Assembly (NCBI GenBank): GCA_964387585.1
Contig: CAYLWW010000002.1
Span: 1 to 43,469 of the forward strand
Length of the DNA stretch: 43,469 bases
Reading direction: 5' to 3'
Source: CAYLWW01 sp964387585
GTDB taxonomy: Bacteria > Pseudomonadota > Alphaproteobacteria > Rickettsiales > Midichloriaceae
The notes under the pieces were generated by a model. The model did not search any database. It was not told where the DNA came from and worked only from the letters and a program-made list of their open reading frames with translations. Positions within the stretch are counted from its first letter, which is position 1. Each line of letters opens with the position of its first letter. Below are positions 17,392 to 26,414 of this stretch, in pieces. The position numbers and the translations under genes were made by a program.

Positions 17392-20106
17392 ATGTTATCT
17401 TTTTTTAAAAAAAAATTATTTGGTTCTGCTAATGATCGTTTCATAAGATCACTTAGTGTTTTAGTTGATAAGGTGAATAGCTTAGAAATAGAACTAGAAA
17501 AGCTTAGTGATGCTGAATTAAGTAATAAAACTCAGGAATTTAGAGATCGTTTGCAAAGTGGAATTGACTTAGATGATTTATTACCTGAAGCATTTGCGGT
17601 GGTACGTGAAGCAGCAAAGCGTGTCTTGAGTATGCGTCATTTTGATGTACAGATAATAGGTGGTATAGTGCTTCACAAAGGTATGATAGCGGAAATGAGA
17701 ACGGGTGAGGGTAAAACATTAGTAGCGACATTAGCAGCTTATTTAAATGCTTTAACAAGTAAAGGAGTTCATATAGTCACAACAAACGATTACTTAGCTC
17801 AGCGTGATGCTAAATGGATGGGGCAACTATATAATTTTTTAGGGATGAGTGTTGGTTGTATAACTAGTAATATTGGTGATGAGCAAAGAAAGGAAGCTTA
17901 TTTAGCAGATATTACCTATGGCACTAACAATGAGTTGGGTTTTGATTATTTGCGCGATAATCTGAAATATAATTTAGAAGAAATGGTACAGAAGCCATCC
18001 CATTTTGCAATTGTTGATGAGGTAGATAGTATACTTATAGATGAAGCTAGAACTCCTTTAATTATTTCTGGTCCAGCTGAAGATAACTCTAAGATATATG
18101 GTAAAATTAATAAGCTTATTTTTGAATTGCCAGAAGATGCTTATGAGATAGATGAAAAAGTACGTAATATACTTTTAACAGATAAAGGTAATGAGTTTGT
18201 AGAGAAGCTTTTGAAGCAAAATAATATGATATCTTCTGAGAGTAGTTTATACGATTTAGAAAATATGCTTATAGTTCATTATATAAATCAAGCGCTAAAA
18301 GCGCATAAGATATTTAAGCGCGATATTGATTATATAATAAAAGATAATAAAATATTGATAATAGATGAATTTACTGGGCGTATGATGATTGGTAGACGTT
18401 ATTCTGATGGTTTGCATCAAGCTTTGGAGGCCAAAGAGAATGTCCCAGTACAAAATGAGAATCAGACCATAGCTTCTGTTACTTTTCAAAATTATTTTCG
18501 TATGTACCCAAAACTATCAGGCATGACTGGGACTGCTATGACTGAAGCTGCTGAGTTTAATGATATATATAGGCTACCAGTAGTAACTATACCTACAAAT
18601 GTGCCTGTAGCGAGGATTGATGAAGATGATCTTATTTATAAAACCAGTAAAGCAAAGTACAGTGCTATAGTAAGCGAGATTGAGAAGGCTTACAAAAGTC
18701 AGCAGCCAGTTTTGGTTGGTACTGTAAGTATAGAAAAATCTGAGTTATTATCGAGTATGCTGAAAAAATCCGGGATAAAGCATAATGTATTAAATGCTAA
18801 GTATCATGCTCAAGAAGCAGAGATAATAGCCCAAGCTGGAAGGCCTGGAGCCGTGACTATAGCTACAAATATGGCCGGAAGGGGAACTGATATCAAGCTT
18901 GGTGGTAACACTGACATATTACTAAAGCAATCTGTTGATTCTAATTATTCTATAGAGCAAGTTAATTCTATAGCTATGAAAATTGATCAGCAAGTAAAAG
19001 AAGATAATAGAGTGGTATTAGAAAAAGGTGGATTATTAGTAATCGGAACTGAAAGGCATGAGTCTAGAAGAATTGATGATCAATTAAGAGGTAGGTCAGG
19101 GAGACAAGGGGATCCAGGTCGTACGATTTTCTTCTTATCATTAGAAGATGATTTAATGCGTCTTTTTGGTTCTGATAAGCTATCGGGTTTGTTAACTAAA
19201 CTTGGATTGAAAGAAGATGAAGCAATAGTTCATCCTTGGATCAGTAAATCATTACAAAAAGCTCAGCAAAAAGTTGAGGGGCAAAATTATGAAGTGCGTA
19301 AGAATATATTGCAATTTGATGATGTAATGAATGAACAACGCAAGGTGATATATAGTCAAAGATTATACATCATGGGTAGTCCTCAAGATCTTATAGATAA
19401 TCTCAATAAGATTGCTGAAAAGCTTAATAAATCTCTAGTAAGGAAATTTATACCTAAAAAATCTTATAGAGAAGAATGGGACTTAGATAATTTAGAAAAA
19501 GAGTTATTTGGTATATATGGAACGCATTATGAAATAAAAGAATATGCGATAAAAGAAGGTATAACAGAGCCAGAATTAGTAAATAAAGTTATAGAATTAA
19601 GTGCTGAGTTAATAGCGAATAAGTTGAAATTATTGAATAATGATGAAAAGTCATTTTCTGAGTTGCTGCAAAAGGTTTTCTTAATAACTTTAGATCAATT
19701 ATGGAAAGATCATTTACATAGCTTAGATCAGCTACGAACGGGGATAAATTTAAGAGCTTATGCGCAAAAAAATCCTCTTAATGAGTATAAGATTGAAGCT
19801 TTTGCATTATTTAAAAATATGATTCAAGATTTTGAAGAAATTGTTGTACAGCGAGTTGCTCATTTGCATATAGTAACAAATGATGCAGAAAAACATCAAG
19901 ATAATATTGCTAAAACTTACGGTGATTTGAATAAAATGCAGTTTATACATGATAAACCTCATAATTATGAGGTTGAAGATAGTAAGCAATATGCTAATGA
20001 AAAGCAAATGGAGCATTTAAAGCAAAACAAGAAGGTTTCGCGTAATCAAAGTTGCCCTTGTGGTTCAGGCAAAAAATATAAATACTGTCATGGAATTATA
20101 GAATAA
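17392..20106 (+). CDS. secA: Preprotein translocase ATPase SecA
   Basis: Motor ATPase that drives unfolded preproteins through SecYEG. At 904 residues it is full length. Visible elements are the Walker A region MRTGEGKTLVATLAAYLNAL, the DEAD-type VDEVDSILIDEARTPLI, the preprotein cross-linking region after about 225, FTGRMMIGRRYSDGLHQALE, and the second helicase domain with TNMAGRGTDIKLGGN and RQGDPG. The scaffold and wing domains follow. The C-terminal zinc-binding SEC-C motif is CPCGSGKKYKYCHG, which contacts SecB or ribosomes in other bacteria. No operon partner is adjacent. A long gene-free stretch precedes it. Confidence 0.97.
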   Translation: MLSFFKKKLFGSANDRFIRSLSVLVDKVNSLEIELEKLSDAELSNKTQEFRDRLQSGIDLDDLLPEAFAVVREAAKRVLSMRHFDVQIIGGIVLHKGMIAEMRTGEGKTLVATLAAYLNALTSKGVHIVTTNDYLAQRDAKWMGQLYNFLGMSVGCITSNIGDEQRKEAYLADITYGTNNELGFDYLRDNLKYNLEEMVQKPSHFAIVDEVDSILIDEARTPLIISGPAEDNSKIYGKINKLIFELPEDAYEIDEKVRNILLTDKGNEFVEKLLKQNNMISSESSLYDLENMLIVHYINQALKAHKIFKRDIDYIIKDNKILIIDEFTGRMMIGRRYSDGLHQALEAKENVPVQNENQTIASVTFQNYFRMYPKLSGMTGTAMTEAAEFNDIYRLPVVTIPTNVPVARIDEDDLIYKTSKAKYSAIVSEIEKAYKSQQPVLVGTVSIEKSELLSSMLKKSGIKHNVLNAKYHAQEAEIIAQAGRPGAVTIATNMAGRGTDIKLGGNTDILLKQSVDSNYSIEQVNSIAMKIDQQVKEDNRVVLEKGGLLVIGTERHESRRIDDQLRGRSGRQGDPGRTIFFLSLEDDLMRLFGSDKLSGLLTKLGLKEDEAIVHPWISKSLQKAQQKVEGQNYEVRKNILQFDDVMNEQRKVIYSQRLYIMGSPQDLIDNLNKIAEKLNKSLVRKFIPKKSYREEWDLDNLEKELFGIYGTHYEIKEYAIKEGITEPELVNKVIELSAELIANKLKLLNNDEKSFSELLQKVFLITLDQLWKDHLHSLDQLRTGINLRAYAQKNPLNEYKIEAFALFKNMIQDFEEIVVQRVAHLHIVTNDAEKHQDNIAKTYGDLNKMQFIHDKPHNYEVEDSKQYANEKQMEHLKQNKKVSRNQSCPCGSGKKYKYCHGIIE

Positions 20107-20129
20107 TTCGTTGTATTATACTATGCAAA

Positions 20130-20240
20130 TAATATACCAAAGAGAACTTTGGCAGTTGCTAGAAAAATAAGTGGTGAGTGTCAGTGAAACCGCGAAATTT
20201 GACAACGCAAATGTTGAAGTATCAAAGGTATACTTGCTGT
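20130..20240 (+). repeat. Dispersed ~110-bp element, copy A (decayed)
   Basis: This copy lies between secA and the carboxylesterase gene. It matches the reverse complements of 29153-29300 and 43325-43438. Shared blocks are TATACCAA near one end, GGTGAG(C/T)GTCAG, AAATTTGA(C/T)AACGCAAA, GAAGTA(T/C)CAAAGG and a terminal TATAC. In the intact copies these blocks belong to a short ORF; here the frame is broken between the GTCAG and AAATTTGA blocks. A small hairpin CCAAAG-AGAA-CTTTGG (20137-20152) lies in its first part. Confidence 0.6.
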
Positions 20241-20286
20241 AGCTAGTTTAAGTTTATAATAGTATCCTAGATAAATTAATTGAAAT

Positions 20287-20946
20287 ATGTTGAATTATTA
20301 CGAATATATAACAAAAGTTAAAAATCCTAAATTACTCGTCTTATTACTCCATGGTTATGGTTCAAATAAAGATAATTTGTCTGATTTAGCAAGGTATTGG
20401 GGAGAAAATTATATAACCGAATCAAATATAATATGTCCTAATGCTCCTTATCAATTTGAAGGTGATAGTTGGGGTTTAAATGGCTTTCAGTGGTTTAGTT
20501 TACTAGATCGCAGTGAAGAGTCTATGCTTTCTGGATTACACAATGCAAGTATATTATTAAAAGAATTTATAGATAATCAATTAAATAGGCTTAATATGGG
20601 ATATGATCAGTTGGTTTTATCTGGTTTTTCTCAAGGTTGTATGCTTAGTTTATATAGCGGTTTATTCGCATTAGATCAGGTTAGAGGTATATTAGGGTAT
20701 TCGGGTGCTCTCTATGTGCCTAAATTAGATGGTATTAAAGTCCAAAGTAATCCAGAAATTATGCTTATTCATGGTGATAGTGATACTGTTGTTTCAGTAG
20801 AAGCTTGTTACCAAGCTGAAAGTCGTTTAAAATCGATAAATGTTCCTGTTAAAACTTTGATAGAAAAGGGTCAAAATCATACTATAAGCGCTCAAGGAGC
20901 TGAAGAAGGAGGAAAATTTTTAAATATGCTTTCTAGTAAAGTGTAA
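20287..20946 (+). CDS. Alpha/beta-hydrolase, phospholipase/carboxylesterase family
   Basis: A 219-residue serine hydrolase of the acyl-protein-thioesterase/carboxylesterase family. The oxyanion-hole segment is LLLHGYGSNKDN. The nucleophile elbow is LSGFSQGC with Ser115. Asp166 is in IHGDSDTVVSVEA and His198 in EKGQNHTIS, giving a complete Ser-Asp-His triad. No signal peptide is present, so it is cytoplasmic. Family members cleave small carboxylesters or lysophospholipid and thioester bonds; the natural substrate is unknown. It is followed by ftsW after 36 bases and probably shares its transcript. Confidence 0.88.
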   Translation: MLNYYEYITKVKNPKLLVLLLHGYGSNKDNLSDLARYWGENYITESNIICPNAPYQFEGDSWGLNGFQWFSLLDRSEESMLSGLHNASILLKEFIDNQLNRLNMGYDQLVLSGFSQGCMLSLYSGLFALDQVRGILGYSGALYVPKLDGIKVQSNPEIMLIHGDSDTVVSVEACYQAESRLKSINVPVKTLIEKGQNHTISAQGAEEGGKFLNMLSSKV

Positions 20947-20982
20947 TATTATCAGATAATACTTTCCAATAATAATCCACTT

Positions 20983-22152
20983 ATGCATAGAAAGAATAAT
21001 ATGGTAGCGTCTAATAAAAGACGTATGGGGATTTTAGGCAGATGGTGGTATTCAGTAGATAGCTCTTCAGCTTTAGCCTTGTTTTTATTGATAGTTTTGG
21101 GTTTAATGCTTGTTACTACAGCTAGTCCAGCAATTTCAGAGCGTATAGGTGTAAATCCTTTGTATTTTATACATAGGCAAATACTTTTTTTATTGATATC
21201 GATTCCTATCATTATAGTATTATCAATGCTTAATGAAAAATATATAAAACGTTTAGGTTTTATTGGTTTGGCTATCACTATTATTCTGCTAATTGCTTTA
21301 CCATTTATTGCAGATGAAGCTAAAGGAGCTAGAAGATGGTTAAGTTTAGGAGCATTATCAATACAACCTTCAGAATTTTTAAAGCCATTTTATACAGTAA
21401 TAACTGCTATTATTTTAGCAGAAAAAGACAATAACGAACAATTTCCTGCTTTTACTATATGTATAATTATGCATATAATAATAATGGCCTTATTATTAAT
21501 ACAGCCTGATTTTGGTATGGCTATTACTATATCAATAGTAACAGGAACTCAATTGTTTATAGCGGGATTACCTTATTTATGGATTTTAGTAATATTAGTC
21601 TTCTTTATATTGGGAATAGCAATGGCTTATATATCATTGCCTCATGTCGCTATGAGAAAAGAGCATTTTCTAAATTATGATACTACAACAAATTATCAAG
21701 TGAAAAAATCACTTGAGTCCTATATTAACGGTGGATTATTTGGTAAAGGTCCGGGTGAGGGTATAGTAAAATACCTTTTGCCTGACTCTCACACTGATTT
21801 TATATTTGCAGTGGCAGGAGAAGAATTAGGGACATTATTCTGTTTATTATTAATAAGTTTAATAGCCTTTATAGTTATAAAGGGCATACTTAATACCAGT
21901 AAATTGAGTAATCTTTATCGTATATATTCTAGTATTGGAATACTGATGTATTTAGCGTTTCAGGCTATATTCAATATAGGAGTAACTTTACATATATTCC
22001 CAACAAAAGGTATGACATTACCTTTTGTAAGTTATGGTGGTTCTTCTGTGTTATCATTAGCCATAGCGATGGGTATATATTTTAATGCTACAAGGTTTAG
22101 TAATAATTTAGATGGTTTAAATCGATTACCACATATTAAATTGAAAGTTTAA
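20983..22152 (+). CDS. ftsW: Peptidoglycan glycosyltransferase FtsW
   Basis: SEDS-family lipid II polymerase of the divisome. At 389 residues it has about ten membrane helices after a short cytoplasmic front containing LGRWWYSVDSS, the pattern that marks alphaproteobacterial FtsW rather than RodA. Characteristic motifs are GARRWLSLGALSIQPSEFLK, GLFGKGPGEG, LPDSHTDFIFAVAGEELG and PTKGMTLPFVSYGGSS. The ATG at 20983 is used; Met7 and Met15 are alternatives. It is normally found inside the mur-fts cluster, but here it follows an esterase gene, another sign of broken cell-wall synteny. An opposite-strand frame at 20952-21278 is its shadow. Confidence 0.93.
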   Translation: MHRKNNMVASNKRRMGILGRWWYSVDSSSALALFLLIVLGLMLVTTASPAISERIGVNPLYFIHRQILFLLISIPIIIVLSMLNEKYIKRLGFIGLAITIILLIALPFIADEAKGARRWLSLGALSIQPSEFLKPFYTVITAIILAEKDNNEQFPAFTICIIMHIIIMALLLIQPDFGMAITISIVTGTQLFIAGLPYLWILVILVFFILGIAMAYISLPHVAMRKEHFLNYDTTTNYQVKKSLESYINGGLFGKGPGEGIVKYLLPDSHTDFIFAVAGEELGTLFCLLLISLIAFIVIKGILNTSKLSNLYRIYSSIGILMYLAFQAIFNIGVTLHIFPTKGMTLPFVSYGGSSVLSLAIAMGIYFNATRFSNNLDGLNRLPHIKLKV

Positions 22153-22219
22153 TACTAAGCTAAAATAAACTCTTTTCTTTCCCCTATCATCTTATAAATC
22201 ATAAAACTTTTAATATTTT

Positions 22220-22654
22220 TCATTTACTTTCCTTAAATAAAAAATAGTATATCACACCAACCAAGCTAACACCTAATATTGCTAAAGGTAAAAGCCATAA
22301 TGTTATATTATAATAAGTAAACTGAGGTTCTAATATAGCTTCTTCCCCGTAACGTTCCCTAATATATGATAATATAGCATCTTTTTTTTCACCTTCAGCT
22401 ATTTTATCTGTAATTACTTCTCTCATGCCTTGAGCAAAATCAGTATTTGACTCTTTAATACTCTCTCCTTGGCAAACCATGCACTTTGTAATAGAAAAAA
22501 TTTCTTGAGCTAATTTCTCTTGATCTTGATTAAGTGATATAGTCTTTATATTGTCATCAGCATGAACAAAACATATTAAATCTATAGAAGTGAATTTTAG
22601 CAGTAGAGTTACAGCAAATATGATAATAGATTTGTTTACAGTTTTTTTAGTCAT
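22220..22654 (-). CDS. ccmH: Cytochrome c maturation protein CcmH
   Basis: Thiol-disulfide protein of system I cytochrome c biogenesis, keeping apocytochrome haem-binding cysteines reduced for ligation. At 144 residues it has a signal sequence (about 1-32), then the redox motif in ITKCMVCQGESI with Cys58 and Cys61, a helical domain with MREVITDKIAEG and YIRERYGE, and a membrane helix at about 115-138. This is the short CcmH/CycL form without a TPR tail. It lies 12 bases from the downstream side of dps on the same strand. Other ccm genes are not in the window. Confidence 0.92.
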   Translation of the reverse strand: MTKKTVNKSIIIFAVTLLLKFTSIDLICFVHADDNIKTISLNQDQEKLAQEIFSITKCMVCQGESIKESNTDFAQGMREVITDKIAEGEKKDAILSYIRERYGEEAILEPQFTYYNITLWLLPLAILGVSLVGVIYYFLFKESK

Positions 22655-22666
22655 AAAATAATTAAA

Positions 22667-23143
22667 CTACTTATTACCCTTGTTTGCATGACTTCTTAAT
22701 ATCCAAGCTGTTTTTTCATGAAAAGATAGTCGTTTAATAAATAAATCAACTGTAGCTTCATCAGAATAATTTTTTAATAATTTTATCGCTTCTCTCAGTT
22801 GTAAAATTATATCTTCATGATCAGCTAAAAGCATTTTTAGCATCTCTACATCAGCATTATCTTCTTTTTCGGATAAATGGTTGAATTGTGAAAAGTTATG
22901 AAAATTCACTGTAGAATGACTATTTAACATTCTTATTCTTTCAGCTATTTCATCTACAGCTTCAGCTAGCTCTTGATATTGCTTTTCAAATAAGCTATGC
23001 AACATGGTGAAGCACTTACCCTTGACGTCCCAATGATAACTTTGAGTTTTTGTATATAAAGCATAGGTAGTAGTTAAAAGTTTTGAAAGCTTATCAACTG
23101 ATGTATTAATCTCTTCTGAAGTTAAGCCAAGAAACAAAGACAT
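22667..23143 (-). CDS. dps: Dps-family ferritin-like protein
   Basis: Dodecameric miniferritin that oxidises and stores iron and protects DNA from peroxide damage. At 158 residues the inter-subunit ferroxidase ligands are visible: His37 in SYHWDVKG, His49 in TMLHSLF, and the DxxxE pair Asp64 and Glu68 in EAVDEIAERI. The N-terminal tail is short and not very basic, so strong DNA binding is not obvious. The C-terminal ends with HEKTAWILRSHANKGNK, where the helix is typical. The gene sits between the lpxL-like gene and ccmH on the minus strand. Confidence 0.92.
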   Translation of the reverse strand: MSLFLGLTSEEINTSVDKLSKLLTTTYALYTKTQSYHWDVKGKCFTMLHSLFEKQYQELAEAVDEIAERIRMLNSHSTVNFHNFSQFNHLSEKEDNADVEMLKMLLADHEDIILQLREAIKLLKNYSDEATVDLFIKRLSFHEKTAWILRSHANKGNK

Positions 23144-23254
23144 GTGAAAAAACCATAAATTAAAGTTTAATTTTGATATTAATAATACTACTATAGTTTT
23201 CGGTAATATGTATAATATATTTATTTTTTTATTCAGCTTTTTTAATTTTTTAAA

Positions 23255-24196
23255 TTATTTATCATCTTCATATAAATTTAATGGCCATCTTCTATGCACC
23301 CAAAACCATTGCTCAGGATTAGCTGTTACCCAAGATTCAATTTGTTGATTTATATAGTTCATGATTATTTTTCTTTTATCCGATTCTTCATCTATAGAAT
23401 TGCTTTTTTCATTCCTAAGGCGATCTATATCTTCCAAAGTTAAAGGATTAGAAAATTCAACCTTATAATAAGCACCTTTACTACGGATAATTTTACCTAT
23501 CACTATAGGAGTCTTATATAACAACATAAGATCGGCTGGAGCTGTAGTTGTTGAAGCAACATTACCAAAAAAAGGAATCATTACACCATTATTATCATGC
23601 CTTTGATCAACTAGCATTCCTAGAGTTTTCCCATTATCATTTTTAATTTCTCTTATCATACCCTTAGCTGCTCCTGTATCTTTTTCTAAAAGAGCAACTC
23701 CTGTTTTTTTTCTAGTATAATTAAGTAACCAATTTACATATTTGTTATTTAATTTACGATATATAAAACAAAGCTTCAAACCCCTATATTGCACTAATCT
23801 GTTGGCTAATTCCCAATTGCCAAAATGTGCTGAAATTAATAATACTTTATTTTTATAGTTTGATAAGAGTTCTTCTTTCGTTGGAAAATTAACTATATCA
23901 ACACGCTTAACAAATTCTTTATCCGAAATACGATACCAATGAGGCATTTCCCCTATAATGCGGCCTAAATTATTCCACATCTTTTTTATTATTTCATTTT
24001 TCTCTTCTTTACTTAAATTAGGGAAGCATAAATCAAGATTGCGAAATGCTATTTTATTAACTTTGAGCTTAGCTCCAATCTTTTCTACTAAATATCCTGA
24101 AAGCGCTGAAGCTTGGTCAATAGGCAATAACCAAAATATGCAATATAAAGTATAAGCTATTATAGCTTCGATGATATGAGACAAAGGTTTTAGCAT
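23255..24196 (-). CDS. lpxL: Lipid A biosynthesis acyltransferase (LpxL/HtrB type)
   Basis: Adds a secondary acyl chain to the lipid A precursor at the inner membrane. At 313 residues it has an N-terminal membrane-associated segment (about 8-28) and the HX4(D/E) catalytic motif in ISAHFGNWE (His124, Glu129). Further motifs are MLVDQRHDNNGVMIPFFG and the C-terminal PEQWFWVHRRWP, all typical of the LpxL/LpxM family. LpxL versus LpxM cannot be settled from motifs alone, so the symbol is by family type. Its presence indicates LPS production, which Anaplasmataceae and Orientia lack. Confidence 0.88.
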   Translation of the reverse strand: MLKPLSHIIEAIIAYTLYCIFWLLPIDQASALSGYLVEKIGAKLKVNKIAFRNLDLCFPNLSKEEKNEIIKKMWNNLGRIIGEMPHWYRISDKEFVKRVDIVNFPTKEELLSNYKNKVLLISAHFGNWELANRLVQYRGLKLCFIYRKLNNKYVNWLLNYTRKKTGVALLEKDTGAAKGMIREIKNDNGKTLGMLVDQRHDNNGVMIPFFGNVASTTTAPADLMLLYKTPIVIGKIIRSKGAYYKVEFSNPLTLEDIDRLRNEKSNSIDEESDKRKIIMNYINQQIESWVTANPEQWFWVHRRWPLNLYEDDK

Positions 24197-24514
24197 TTTT
24201 GAACTAACATTTCAAAGTTAAAAGATAGTATATCAGCTTAACTTTTTAGAGTTAAAATAGTATTAATTTGTTTTCAATTTAGGTATTTTTACAGTATTTT
24301 ACAGTACTATAGCATCTATGAATTGCTAACTCTATCCCAAAGGTAGCAATCCCAGCTAAATATATCACAATCTTTTCTAAATTAATATACCATAAAGAAT
24401 GATCATCTGTTAGAATACTCGAGTGTATATGAGTGATACCACCACTGAAACTATTTGATATTTAAATAGCTTTCAAAGCACCACCATTATCACCATGCTC
24501 TATAAAATCAGTCA
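24197..24514. repeat. Gap holding first copy of a duplicated non-coding block
   Basis: No gene. Bases 24232-24260 match 25395-25423 at 28 of 29 positions. From about 24285 onward, running into the neighbouring ORF to 24560, the DNA aligns with 25800-26127. Recognisable shared runs include TGTATATGAGTG, CAATGCTCTATAAAA-type runs, and a near-identical 35-base end (24526-24560). The copies are diverged and interrupted by small indels. Confidence 0.6.
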
Positions 24515-24953
24515 CTATAAATTTATATTGCAGGATTTGCTATAAAAATGATTTAATATAAAAACATCAACGCTTGTATTAGAAAACGGCACTCTACTCT
24601 CTTTCCTATCTATACACTCTTGATCATTCTCTAGAGAATATGTGGTTTCCTTATAGTATGCAGTAGTGTATATGTTATTAGTAGAAGTTTTAGGTCCATT
24701 TTCTAAAAATACAACTAAGCGTTGATCGGTACTTCTCATATAACCAAAAGTAACAGGGATACTATTTGGATCTTGAGTTAATAAATATTTACTTAACTCA
24801 ATGTTATCAAGAGCTTTTTTTATCTTATTAGAATCTACTGATTTCCCATTTTCTATAATTAGAGTTACAATGGATTTACTATATTTTTGTAACAAATAGT
24901 GAATCAGGATACATTAGATCAATTTCTGCATTATATTCTACGTATTGATCCAT
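24515..24953 (-). pseudogene. Small orphan gene with an apparent frameshift
   Basis: A minus-strand ATG at 24953 opens a frame (MDQYVEYNAEIDLMYPDSLF) that stops after 24 codons. A second frame, open just before that stop, continues for 126 codons to 24515 (LQKYSKSIVTLIIENGKSVD onward, ending SVDVFILNHFYSKSCNINL). Taken alone, the longer frame could only start at a TTG (24895). The natural reading is one gene of about 145 codons with a one-base shift near 24880-24905. No family is recognised. Its start lies 3 bases after the stop of the 107-residue gene, so the two were probably co-translated. The tail FILNHFYSKSCN recurs at 25983-26183. Confidence 0.5.
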
Positions 24954-24956
24954 AAA

Positions 24957-25280
24957 CTAACACTTAACTTTGTTCATAGTATACTTTATAAATTCATTAT
25001 CAGAATTCCAGATCTGATTAATAGCATCTTTTCCTTCCTGTGTTAACTTACTGTAATTATCAGTTTTAGAGCAAAAAGCTTCTAAAAAGTTTTTTATATA
25101 AGTTACCGCTTTATCATTATCAATAGGCTTAGCTTCCATTAAAGCTATTAATTCAATGCCAAATTCTTGAATAGACTTAGGTAAAAATGTAATTTCTTCA
25201 TGTATAACGCTGTAATAATCAACAAATTCTTGTATTGGTGCTTCACTTGAAATACCTTCGAAAAAATCAATATTAGACAT
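24957..25280 (-). CDS. 107-residue acidic helical protein of unknown function
   Basis: The protein begins MSNIDFFEGISSEAPIQEFV and is predicted almost entirely helical, acidic and soluble (ALMEAKPIDNDKAVTYIKNF, TQEGKDAINQIWNS). I see no known domain. It is the first gene of a tight pair with the frameshifted gene at 24515-24953, separated by only 3 bases. That spacing suggests two products made together, such as a small complex or an effector with its chaperone or immunity partner. This is inference from spacing only. It sits in a decayed island and may itself be recently acquired. Confidence 0.5.
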   Translation of the reverse strand: MSNIDFFEGISSEAPIQEFVDYYSVIHEEITFLPKSIQEFGIELIALMEAKPIDNDKAVTYIKNFLEAFCSKTDNYSKLTQEGKDAINQIWNSDNEFIKYTMNKVKC

Positions 25281-25982
25281 AAAAAGCTCTTAAATTATTT
25301 TAATTTATATTGTACTATTGTAATGAAATACAAAGCTTTATCAAGTTAAATAGTAATGGACCGAAATCTGGGAGACATTAGGAAATAAGATATAATCAGC
25401 TTAATTTTTTAGAGTTAAAATAGGGTTACAGTATTCTATTTTATGCATAAGAAAATTCTGAAGCTGCATTACTTCATTATTATTATATATAATAGGCAAA
25501 CTTGATGTACTTTTTCTCTATAATTTGAAGCTTTAAATTTTCTAACCTATTGTACTTTTTATCTAGTAAATTGGTGATAATTTTCCATCAAAATTTTTAA
25601 TAAATTTTTTTTAAAATTTATTAGCAGACTTGCTATTCTTTTTTTCTATAAAAATATCTCTAGTTCTCCACCATAATTATAACACATATTATAATTAGAG
25701 AATCTTTTTAAAACTATAAAAAAGTTAATTTAATGGTAGCATTTTTAGTTGACAATAACATCACTTAATCTAACAGCATTTATTAATCTACTTTTAATTC
25801 AAGCATTTTTACAGTGCTATCCCATCAATCTCGGCTAAATTAATATATGATAGAGAACGATTAGCTATTAGAACACTGATTGTATATGAGTGCTATCATC
25901 ACTATTGAAATTATTTGCATATTTAATACAGCACTATTATCGCAATGCTCTATAAAAATTAACCCCCTATAAATTCTGATAT
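25281..25982. other. 702-base degenerate stretch with repeats and hairpins
   Basis: No intact gene. It holds a 29-base repeat (25395-25423, partner 24232-24260). An AT palindrome TAATAAATTTT-TTTT-AAAATTTATTA lies at 25598-25623. At about 25706-25746 there is a worn match to the inverted repeat at 29349-29399 (shared run AACTATAAAAAAGTTAA). The front of the second copy of the duplicated block begins at about 25800. The minus strand near 25430-25500 has a short open run with a VMQLQNFLMHKIEYC segment that I cannot place. Confidence 0.4.
25706..25746. repeat. Decayed relative of the 29349-29399 inverted repeat
   Basis: It shares the loop and right-arm run AACTATAAAAAAGTTAA with the perfect inverted repeat at 29349-29399, while the left arm has diverged (AATCTTTTT). 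It may be a dead copy of the same mobile palindrome. Confidence 0.35.
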
Positions 25983-26127
25983 TTATTGCTTTTTTACGCA
26001 TATTAAAATACCAAAGCGTTTAACTATTTCGTTATAATCGTTTACTTCAGAACACTTATGTTTTTTGCTATATTTACAATATACTACTTCTGTATTGCAG
26101 GATTTGCTGTAAAAATGATTTAATATA
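25800..26127. repeat. Second copy of the duplicated 3' block
   Basis: It aligns with 24285-24560. The last 35 bases (26093-26127) are nearly identical to 24526-24560, and the encoded C-terminal peptide ILNHFYSKSCN is preserved in both. Copy 2 carries an extra ~110 bases between the Ala/Thr-rich middle and the conserved end. Confidence 0.55.
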
Positions 26128-26183
26128 CTTCTTGCATAGCCTATAAAACAGTTATTAATAGAGAAGTTGGCATAAAAACTCAA
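25983..26183 (-). pseudogene. Remnant related to the tail of the frameshifted orphan gene
   Basis: A 66-codon minus-strand frame with ARSILNHFYSKSCNTEVVYC. The ILNHFYSKSCN core equals the C-terminal end of the 24515-24953 gene, and the surrounding DNA is the second copy of the same duplicated block. The front half does not resemble that gene, so this looks like a chimaeric leftover of a paralogue and not a functional gene. Confidence 0.4.
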
Positions 26184-26414
26184 AGAAGCTGAACAAAAAA
26201 GTAAGAGTTAGGCAGCTAAATGGGTTAAAGGTTATTAATGTCTTTAGAATACTTTAAAAATCTAAGTTATTGATAAAAAGATAAAACAAGTGATATGCAC
26301 AGCCTTTTTTAAGGAAGAGGCTGATGATTTTAGGCTATTTAAAGCATTATACCTGAATTCGGGATAAGATTTTAAGCTGCATGATGTAAGTTATCGTTTT
26401 TAGTATAATAATTA

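Noticed and set aside
20952..21278. Minus-strand frame of 108 codons
   Set aside because: It lies almost entirely inside ftsW on the other strand; FtsW is certain and the antisense product has no family features.
24515..25280. Toxin-antitoxin module
   Set aside because: Only the tight spacing suggests it; neither protein shows a recognised toxin or antitoxin fold, and the second gene is frameshifted.
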